This document shows positions 20,961 through 28,779 of a stretch of DNA of 64,000 nt, piece after piece; the first letter of the stretch is position 1; every line of letters begins with the position of its first letter. Source of the DNA: Leptothoe kymatousa TAU-MAC 1615 (GTDB lineage: Bacteria > Cyanobacteriota > Cyanobacteriia > Phormidesmidales > Phormidesmidaceae); NCBI RefSeq assembly GCF_018739865.1, contig NZ_JADOER010000011.1, positions 310,001 to 374,000 of the forward strand. The letters are read 5' to 3'. The notes below the pieces were generated by a model. That model did no database searches. It was not told the DNA's origin and worked only from the letters and a program-made list of their open reading frames with translations. A program made the translations under genes and the position numbers.

Positions 20961-22007
20961 TTACTCAGGAATTTCGAAGGCAACTTCCAGGTCCACGGAC
21001 CCTTCTTCAGAATCGAGGCCAAAATATCGCGCCTCTATGCCTTCAATATCCGCCTCGTCTAAAGAAACCAAAGACGTCACAGAGCCCAAAGAAAGCAAAT
21101 CCCCTGGTTTTAACTCCACCCCTTGGCTATTGAGGGTATCCCGCAGCCACCGCACCGCATTGATGGGATGCCCGAGCAACGCTTCACTGGTGCCCTCTGC
21201 CAAAAACTGGCCCTTGTCGTTGTTTAGGACCACCCGAATATTGGCCAACTGCTCCATACCTGCAACATCAGCGGCCAACTCCACCGGTTCACCGACCACG
21301 CCATATCGAGCCCCCACATTCACGGCCACCAGGGCGCCAGCATTAATATTGGCATTTTCTGCGTAGATCAAGTCTGGTAGCTCTAAAAAGGGAATAACCG
21401 CATCCAAGGCTGCTAGCAGCTCCAGATCTGTCTCGGCTTCGTTAATATCTGGGCCGCCTACCCGCACCATCAGGTCCCCCTCAGCATGGGGACGGCTGCC
21501 GAACTCAAGGGGCAACGAGTCGCCACTTTCCAGCAGCATATTTTCTAGCAAGAACCCATAGAGGGGATGGTTCACACCCAGCTGCGCCTGGGCTTTGGAG
21601 TTGGACAGGGCCACTTTATAGCCCACCACCGAGCCCTCTTCCCCGGCTTCATTCATCAAGCGCCGCACAAAGGTAATGTGGACCGAATCAATCTGGCGCG
21701 AGGAAAGGCCGTCGGTGAGGATGGGGGCCGGATACCCTGCGGCATAGTGCTGGAACAAAGACACCGCCACCAGATCGGTATAGCTTTGGCTCAAACGTAG
21801 GGGCTGCAGTGGTGTTGGCAATGGCTCCGCCGCTTGAATGGCGGTTGCACCCCCCGCCATAAGTAGGCCCAGGCCAATTCCTTGTAACCAGCGCCAGTTC
21901 TTCATACCTTGTTCCTTTACTCGTTTACTGATGGTGAATATTGTAGAGATGCAAGTGATTGTGTCTAAGAGATATTTTGCCTGGAAGACATGTTGCCTGG
22001 GTGACAT
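20961..22007 (-). CDS. 2-keto-4-pentenoate hydratase (MhpD/FAH superfamily)-like protein with N-terminal signal peptide
   Basis: VVGYKVALSNSKAQAQLGVNHPLYGFLLENMLL...HAEGDLMVRVG...HPINAVRWLRDTLNSQGVELKPGDLLSLGSVTSLVSL; preceded by MKNWRWLQGIGLGLLMAGGATAIQAAEP, so the true start is probably internal to the track ORF. Confidence 0.8.
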   Translation of the reverse strand: MSPRQHVFQAKYLLDTITCISTIFTISKRVKEQGMKNWRWLQGIGLGLLMAGGATAIQAAEPLPTPLQPLRLSQSYTDLVAVSLFQHYAAGYPAPILTDGLSSRQIDSVHITFVRRLMNEAGEEGSVVGYKVALSNSKAQAQLGVNHPLYGFLLENMLLESGDSLPLEFGSRPHAEGDLMVRVGGPDINEAETDLELLAALDAVIPFLELPDLIYAENANINAGALVAVNVGARYGVVGEPVELAADVAGMEQLANIRVVLNNDKGQFLAEGTSEALLGHPINAVRWLRDTLNSQGVELKPGDLLSLGSVTSLVSLDEADIEGIEARYFGLDSEEGSVDLEVAFEIPE

Positions 22008-22359
22008 CGTGTCTGAATAGACGTTGTGTCTAAATAGACCAAGGCACTGTGTCCTAGTTGACTATTTAGAATACAAATCTTTAGCGACCATAGCACCCAA
22101 CAGGGTGACGACTTATCAACTGGTTTTGTGCTAAGGGGGCAACGTTCTTAACTAACCCTTATCGTCAAAGTCCCTTTGCTTTATACATTCTTGGCCGAGA
22201 CAACGATGAGACGACGATGAGACAACGATGGCAATCCATCAAGGGTCTGCCCAAGCATTATGCTTTAAGGGCACTTTGTTACTGTATATAAAGTATTCAG
22301 GATCGTGTCCTCAGGTGTTTCGCGATCGCAATAGTCGTTACTCTTGCAACGTCATACCT

Positions 22360-22686
22360 ATGAAGGCAGAAATTTTAAATTCAGCCATTCGAGCAACAGC
22401 ATCACCCACCGTGGTGAAAGAAAAGGCGAATCAAACCACTCGCCAGCCCTACCCCAACTACAAAATCATTGTGCTCAACGATGATTTCAATACGTTTCAG
22501 CATGTCGCAGAAACCCTGGTGACATACATTCCCCACATGACCCCAGATCGGGCGTGGAAACTGACCAATCAGGTGCACTACGAAGGCCAGGCAACGGTTT
22601 GGGTCGGCCCCTTAGAGCAGGCTGAGCTGTACCATAGCCAGCTAATTCGCGCCGGATTGACCATGGCACCCCTGGAGCAGGCATAG
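22360..22686 (+). CDS. clpS: ATP-dependent Clp protease adaptor ClpS
   Basis: YPNYKIIVLNDDFNTFQHVAETLVTYIPHMTPDRAWKLTNQVHYEGQATVWVGPLEQAELYHSQLIRAGL; start at MKAEIL inside the longer track ORF. Confidence 0.9.
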   Translation: MKAEILNSAIRATASPTVVKEKANQTTRQPYPNYKIIVLNDDFNTFQHVAETLVTYIPHMTPDRAWKLTNQVHYEGQATVWVGPLEQAELYHSQLIRAGLTMAPLEQA

Positions 22687-22688
22687 CG

Positions 22689-22991
22689 ATGGCCCCTAAG
22701 CCCAAAGATGCCCGTGGTCGCGTGGTGCTCAACCATTCCACCCATATCCCTGGCCTAATTGCGATTCTGCACAAACTCTCGGCCCACCCCCACATTAAAA
22801 CGCTGACCCCAGCGGTGATTAGCCGGGGGCGCTCCCATGCACCAAAGTTTCGACTCAAAATTTCGGTGCCCATTCGCGGCGGGTTTAAGCTAATTGCGCG
22901 CCAAGGCAAGTCTATTCAAGAAGTGTTCATCATCACCAACCTGAATCTAGAACAACTCAAGGAAGCCATTCAGGCCGTTGTACCGGGGTGA
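22689..22991 (+). CDS. DUF2103-family small protein
   Basis: GRVVLNHSTHIPGLIAILHKLSAHPHIKTLTPAVISRGRSHAPKFRLKISVPIRGGFKLIARQGKSIQEVFIIT; 2 nt after clpS. Confidence 0.75.
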   Translation: MAPKPKDARGRVVLNHSTHIPGLIAILHKLSAHPHIKTLTPAVISRGRSHAPKFRLKISVPIRGGFKLIARQGKSIQEVFIITNLNLEQLKEAIQAVVPG

Positions 22992-24106
22992 GTGCGGAGG
23001 AAACCCATGCACCTATACAGGAAGGGAAAGCTCAGTTTGCGATCGCCCAGGCCTTTTACCGACCTGCCAGCAAAATTGGTCGCGATTTAGCCATCCTGGC
23101 CGCCGCCATCTATCGCCAAACCAACGGACAGCTCAGGATAATCGACGCCATGACCGGCTGTGGCGTTAGGGCACTACGCTATCACCTAGAATCAGGTGCC
23201 GACTGGGTCTGGGCCAATGAAGGCAACCCGGACCTCCGCCCCCTGGTCCAGCAAAATTTGGCCCAGGCCATGGCCCCCAACACCTATCGCATTAGCCACC
23301 AGGAGGCGAACCAGCTATTTTTTAGCTGCGCCCAACACAAAGACTATTACGACCTCATCGACATTGATAGCTTTGGTAGCCCCACCCCATTTATCACCAC
23401 CGCCCTTTGGGCCATAAAGCTGGGCGGCCTGCTCTACCTAACCAGCACCGATGGACGTACTACAAGCGGCCACGCCCCAGAAAAAAGCGTACAAATCTAT
23501 GGAGCCTGTGCCCGCAGCCATCCCGCGGTGCATGAACAGGGGTTGCGCCTGCTAATCGGCAGCGCGGCCCAGCAAGCCGCAGCCCGTGGATTTGCCATTG
23601 AGCCAGTGTTCTCCATTTTCAATGGCTACATCCATCGAGCCATGGTGAGGGTGGTTAAACAGCCCTGGCAAAACGAAAACTATGGTTTTTTAGCCTATTG
23701 CTACGGCTGCGGCCAGTTCCGCACCGCCAACTGGCGACAGCTGGGGCAGCTAAGCTGCGCAGCCTGTGGAAGCGCCCCTGTCGTTAGTGGACCGATGTGG
23801 CTAGGCCCGCTCCACGCTGCGCACTACATCACCCAGATGGCAGATCTGGCCCACCAATGGCAATGGCCAAAACCCATTCAAACTCTCCTGCAAACGCTTT
23901 TAGACGAAGCCCCCATGCCCCCCTATTACTATCCCCTGCCAGAACTCGGGCGCCGAGGGCACATGGATATTCCACCGAGGGATCGGCTAATCGAGGCCCT
24001 GCGCCACAGCGGCCATCGCACTACCCGCACCCATCTAGATGCCCAAGCAGTTAAAACGGAGGCCTCCCTGGCCGCTTGCATTGATATCGCCAAGTCATTG
24101 ATATAA
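22988..24106 (+). CDS. tRNA (guanine-N2)-dimethyltransferase, Trm1 family (GTG start)
   Basis: EGKAQFAIAQAFYRPASKIGRDLAILAAAIYRQ...IDAMTGCGVRALRYHLESGADWVWANEGNPD...YDLIDIDSFGSPTPFITTALWAIKLGGLLYLTSTD; overlaps the preceding stop (GTGA). Confidence 0.88.
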   Translation: MSAEETHAPIQEGKAQFAIAQAFYRPASKIGRDLAILAAAIYRQTNGQLRIIDAMTGCGVRALRYHLESGADWVWANEGNPDLRPLVQQNLAQAMAPNTYRISHQEANQLFFSCAQHKDYYDLIDIDSFGSPTPFITTALWAIKLGGLLYLTSTDGRTTSGHAPEKSVQIYGACARSHPAVHEQGLRLLIGSAAQQAAARGFAIEPVFSIFNGYIHRAMVRVVKQPWQNENYGFLAYCYGCGQFRTANWRQLGQLSCAACGSAPVVSGPMWLGPLHAAHYITQMADLAHQWQWPKPIQTLLQTLLDEAPMPPYYYPLPELGRRGHMDIPPRDRLIEALRHSGHRTTRTHLDAQAVKTEASLAACIDIAKSLI

Positions 24107-24270
24107 TTTGCCGTCCATCCCATCGCCATGGTGCGGCAATAATTTTGTCTATACCACAAACAACAGATATTATCTCCCCATATCCTGATATCTACGCTCA
24201 ACCCTGTCTTCTTTTGTGGGCCATAGCCTGGCCACCGTTGACGCATACGCCCTCACCCAAGAGCCTAAAG

Positions 24271-24311
24271 ACAACAACAACAATCAAAACAACAACAATC
24301 AAAGCAACAAC
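24271..24311. repeat. Low-complexity ACA/ATC-rich tract with a 15-bp near-tandem unit
   Basis: acaacaacaacaatcaaaacaacaacaatcaaagcaacaac read directly. Confidence 0.7.
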
Positions 24312-25187
24312 ATGCGTGGTTTACCTGGCTATTGGTGATGGCATGCCTGCCCGACAGTGACTATGCAGAAAAGGCACTGCACATTAATGGAGACACGGTT
24401 CTCACCCCCCATTCATTGCCGGGGGCCTTACCCTGGCCAATCACACATTGATACCCAGAACCATTAGCCTATGCTTGTTGTTCAGGCATCGATTATCTCT
24501 TAAGGAAACAGTTATCCTGCCCAGTGTTGTTACCGCAATTGGGTTCGCGATTTTGGCGTTAAATATCAATCGGCAGGAACAGTAACAACTTTCAACCTGA
24601 CACAAAAGATCACACTACATTGCCGAAAGCGGCAAAGAATGCGTAGGTAATTTTCGATACCTTAGTACACAGAACATACATCGGACGCAGCTGCATAGAC
24701 CATGGGAGAACGACTTACTAGACAAAGCGCCTACTCAACAAGTTTCCTTAATATTACCCAGCCGTACTTAAAGAAACAGCAAAGTTCAAGCACATACTAC
24801 ACGAAGTAGCCTATATCTAGTAACAGTGAAAACAGCCCCATCCGGACTAATTACATTATATAAAGTAAAGGAACGATAAATTCTACGTAAAGAGTCCGTG
24901 CAAAGCTCATTCATCAATCGCTCTTTGTTGTTACTATTGGGCCGAGTAACCTAGGTAGGTTCCACCTAAGATTAGGTCTCAAAATGCACTTGCGAACTTT
25001 AGAAGAGTGCTCTTTATATCGCTCAAGTCCCAAGGCTTAGGCACCGCAGAAGCACTGTTCTTGTCAACGAACAACCACGTATTATTTCAGAACATTTAGT
25101 TAACTTTCCAGGAAGAGATGGAGACACGGACATGTCTCCTGTAAATGTATCTTCTTCAGAAAAATTTCTACCAGTTAATATTTCGTC

Positions 25188-26939
25188 ATGAATAAAAATC
25201 AGTTCGATGCCAAGGCCGAGCCAGGAACGTTAAGTTCCATCGATCCTCAATCGGTTTGTGTAGTGGGTAGTGGCCCGGTGGGTCTTGCCTTTGCGCTGCG
25301 CTTAGCCAACGCGGGCAAGGCTGTAACAGTGATCGACAGTGGCAAGTTTGCGGCCAAAGATCAGGGCCATGAATTTTTCTGCGGCACAGTTGCCAGTGCG
25401 GCAGACGCAGCGGATCGAACTGACCCCACCCTTGTGTCGGAGGGAACGCTGTACTCCAGGCAAGACTACATGACCTACTCCCGCTACTTAGGGTCTGGTG
25501 GTAATTCTTGTCGTTGGGGTGTAGAGTGGCGACCCGCTGCCGAAGGCCGGGTGCGGATTGTGCCAGGTGCCCTGGCCGATTTTGATGCTCGTCCCGAGTT
25601 CGATATTCCAGCGTGGGCTGCACCGGGCATCGATGTCTATAGCCGCTACAGAGATGCTTTAGATTTCTTTGCTTTAGAAGGCCATAATTTCGACATCGGC
25701 GGATACCAGGATGACTTTAATCCGGTGCCTCTATCGACCTTCACCCTACCCACTAAACTGTTCCACTTTGCCCGCTCTAAGGCCATCAGCCAACAGCGAG
25801 TGGCGGAAGCCAAAGCACATCCGGGCATTACGGTTTGTTCAGACCTACATCTCGTGCGGATTGAGACCAACAAACAAGAGACGGTAACCGGCCTGGTGAT
25901 GTGCCGTCCAGATGGTAGTGAAGTTCGCATTCAAGCCGGACACTATGTCTTGGCCTTGGGCGGCATTGAAAATGCGCGCCAGCTACTGCTAGCAAAACAA
26001 GATGGCGCCCTGGCCGACCCCCACGACGTATTTGGCCGCTGGTTTGTGGATCATCCCCACACCCGCCTGGGGTATTTAACGGATCCTAATCCTGATGAAT
26101 TGCTCAAGGCGACAGCTTGGTACGACTTCCAAGAAGTCGCGGGCACGCCCATTATGCGTGGCCATGAGATTCAACCTGAAATCGCCCAGGAACTCGGCAT
26201 CCTGAGATTCTCCATTGATTTGGTAGGACGCCCGGTCGGTGATTCTTCCAAGACAGGGGTGGCCGTGGCCCAGGCTTGGGACCGGTTAAAGCGCCGCGAC
26301 AGGAAAGGGTTCCTGGGCTTCTTGCCCCAGCTAGCCGCTGATCCAATTCGGGCAGGCAGACTTATTTATGAAGCCTGGAATAATCCTGTGCATAATACAG
26401 GGAAAGGCGGTTGGAGCGATCCGGCAGCTCGCTACCACAGCTTTGGCTCGGTCTCGGTGGAGGCGATGTTTGAGCAGCGGCCATCACCTGATAACCGGGT
26501 TCGGTTGGGGACAAACTGCGATCGCTTAGGTCGCCAGCTACCTGTACTACAGTGGTCCTGGAGTCAGAAAGAGACTGAATCCATCAACCGGGCTGCGGAT
26601 TTTGTTGCCGATGCATTCAAGCAATCGGGCGTCGGCTCCTTTGTCACCATGCGTGAATTGGGCCAAGGAGATATTCCCCGCGCAGGCAGTGGTTTCCACC
26701 ACATGGGTGGCACTCGCCAAAGTGTTAACCCCTCCGATGGTGTGGTCAATGCGGAGAACCGCATGCATGGCGTCGACAATCTCACGCTCATTGGCACCTC
26801 CGTCTTCCCCAACAGTGTGGGCTATGCTAACCCCACATTGACGGCGGTGGCAGACGCCATCCGAGTGGCAGACATCTTCAGCGGTGTCGCCCCTCGCGTT
26901 GCCGAAGACACACCGTTCGAAGCGTTTGCGGTTTCCTAA
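25188..26939 (+). CDS. GMC-family FAD-dependent oxidoreductase
   Basis: VCVVGSGPVGLAFALRLANAGKAVTVIDSG; C-terminal HHMGGTRQS...NLTLIGTSVFPNSVGYANPTLTAVADAIRVAD. Confidence 0.87.
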   Translation: MNKNQFDAKAEPGTLSSIDPQSVCVVGSGPVGLAFALRLANAGKAVTVIDSGKFAAKDQGHEFFCGTVASAADAADRTDPTLVSEGTLYSRQDYMTYSRYLGSGGNSCRWGVEWRPAAEGRVRIVPGALADFDARPEFDIPAWAAPGIDVYSRYRDALDFFALEGHNFDIGGYQDDFNPVPLSTFTLPTKLFHFARSKAISQQRVAEAKAHPGITVCSDLHLVRIETNKQETVTGLVMCRPDGSEVRIQAGHYVLALGGIENARQLLLAKQDGALADPHDVFGRWFVDHPHTRLGYLTDPNPDELLKATAWYDFQEVAGTPIMRGHEIQPEIAQELGILRFSIDLVGRPVGDSSKTGVAVAQAWDRLKRRDRKGFLGFLPQLAADPIRAGRLIYEAWNNPVHNTGKGGWSDPAARYHSFGSVSVEAMFEQRPSPDNRVRLGTNCDRLGRQLPVLQWSWSQKETESINRAADFVADAFKQSGVGSFVTMRELGQGDIPRAGSGFHHMGGTRQSVNPSDGVVNAENRMHGVDNLTLIGTSVFPNSVGYANPTLTAVADAIRVADIFSGVAPRVAEDTPFEAFAVS

Positions 26940-26981
26940 CCAGCAGCCCACGCACTAATAACGATTCTTCCACGAGCCACC

Positions 26982-27018
26982 CAGGAAGCTTGATTAATCC
27001 AAGCTTCCTGTTTTTTTT
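26982..27018 (+). terminator. Rho-independent terminator-like hairpin
   Basis: Perfect 11-bp stem CAGGAAGCTTG / CAAGCTTCCTG, 7-nt loop ATTAATC, then eight T; 43 nt after the GMC oxidoreductase stop. Confidence 0.88.
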
Positions 27019-27388
27019 GCTGCCGATCGGGACGACAACAACCGACAAACAAACAAGAGATATTTGCAACAACAAGTGGGTGAACTCAATATTTCACAAG
27101 ACATATACAAGCCTATTGACGTCGCAGTTTTGGCCCCCTCGACATCTGCCAGCTCATTGGGTCAATCTCCTTACACGGTAGAGAGACTTTCTGAGATTTA
27201 CAAATCCCCCATAGCCGAGAACATTTTTCTGTAAAATATCTAACCGCCTTCCCTAAATATTTTCCCATGGACGACCGGCAATTTCTTCGAGAAAAGTATT
27301 TTCTATTTTTGTCTCATCGTAACTATATGATTTATCATTTAGAGATACGTTATAGACGTTAGTAAATTTTCACTGTATTGATTAGGCT

Positions 27389-28222
27389 ATGGTAAATCCG
27401 ACCCAGTACCCCGTAATGGTGATTGGAGGGGCAGAAGATAAGGTCGGTCCCCGTAGCATATTGACGAATTTCTTCAAAAGTGCTGGTGGAGCCCAGGCAA
27501 CCATTGGCATTGTTCCTTGCGCATCCCAAGAGCCGAGCGTAGTGGGTAATCGCTACACCCGCATTTTTAGTGAGCTAAAAGCTAAGAGCGTTAAGGTTCT
27601 AGATATTAGGCGGCCGCAGGAATGTGATCAGGATGGTTGGCTCCAGGCTTTAGATAGCTGCACTGGGATTTTCCTCTCCGGCGGCGACCAGGTGCGGTTG
27701 TTTGAATTTATCCGCAATAGTACTTTCGCCACCACCCTTAAAAAACGTCTGAACCTGGGCACGCTAGTGCTGGCCGGAACCAGTGCCGGTGCTGCAGTGA
27801 TGGGAGAAAAGATGATTTCAGGCGGAAGTAGCGGTGAGTCACCTAACCGTGGGCTGGTAGATCTCATGGATGGGTTGGGATTTGTTCCAGAAGTGTTAGT
27901 CGATCAACATTTCCACAATCGCAATCGGATGGCGCGGTTATTGAGTGCGATCGCAGCCAACCCCGACAAACTAGGTATTGGCATTGACGAAGATACCTGT
28001 GCCGCCTTTAAAGGAGATGGCACCTTTGAAGTCATTGGAAAAGGGACCGTCACCATCATTGACCCCCGCGAATTAACCCACACCAACTATCGTAGCTCTG
28101 CCCCAACATCGCCCCTTAGCCTGCACGATTTGCGGGTGCATATTCTCAGCGAAGGCGATGAATACGACTATAGACGCCGCTCAGTATGTATGCCCACCCA
28201 TGGCATGGTGTCTCATTTTTAA
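27389..28222 (+). CDS. cphB: Cyanophycinase (peptidase S51)
   Basis: PVMVIGGAEDKVGPRSILTNFFKSAGG...GIFLSGGDQVRLFEFI...LVLAGTSAGAAVMGEKMI...GLGFVPEVLVDQHFHNRNRMARLLSAI. Confidence 0.95.
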   Translation: MVNPTQYPVMVIGGAEDKVGPRSILTNFFKSAGGAQATIGIVPCASQEPSVVGNRYTRIFSELKAKSVKVLDIRRPQECDQDGWLQALDSCTGIFLSGGDQVRLFEFIRNSTFATTLKKRLNLGTLVLAGTSAGAAVMGEKMISGGSSGESPNRGLVDLMDGLGFVPEVLVDQHFHNRNRMARLLSAIAANPDKLGIGIDEDTCAAFKGDGTFEVIGKGTVTIIDPRELTHTNYRSSAPTSPLSLHDLRVHILSEGDEYDYRRRSVCMPTHGMVSHF

Positions 28223-28599
28223 TCACCAACTACGGCAAAGTATGCAGGTGTCGCTAAAGGTTGTTGCAATTTATCGATAGGGTGTGAAAAATCACGGGAG
28301 CCCATCAGTTTTTATCGTTGGATAACATCGAAAGTTGCATATTTCAATGCGCTAAATGCATCAAATACCCAGTAAAGTATCATGGTATCCTGACAAAGCT
28401 AGGATATCTGTAATTCCAATCAAGCGGTGTTGTATTATCCATTACAGTTAGCCCACACCCTTTGGGTTCAATTATTCAACACCCTTTAAGTTATTTTTGG
28501 TCTAGAACAGCTTTCCGAGAGTCGCACCAAAATTGGAGACCTCTTCACGAAATATTCCGATCAAAATTTCAAAGCATTCACTTAAAATCAAATACATCT

Positions 28600-28613
28600 G
28601 TAATTAATTTTAC
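28600..28613. promoter_or_regulatory. Candidate NtcA-binding site upstream of cphA
   Basis: GTAATTAATTTTAC exactly matches the GTA-N8-TAC consensus; about 165 nt upstream of the cphA ATG at 28780. Confidence 0.5.
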
Positions 28614-28779
28614 AAAAAATATATGACCCAGTTAGCAAGCCTGAGCTAATTTTTGCAGGCATGTTCGCTTTTATCCGTACTAGCTCTCCCCCATAAAGAG
28701 GGCCTGTAGCTTGGCATACGAAATTAACTGGCCCCTTAATTTCTGTTGGCATCTATCCACATACATTTTTTTGTCACCT

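Noticed and set aside
24145-24360. 71-aa plus-strand ORF
   Set aside because: Thr/Lys-rich because of the ACA repeat tract; no ribosome site or domain-like pattern.
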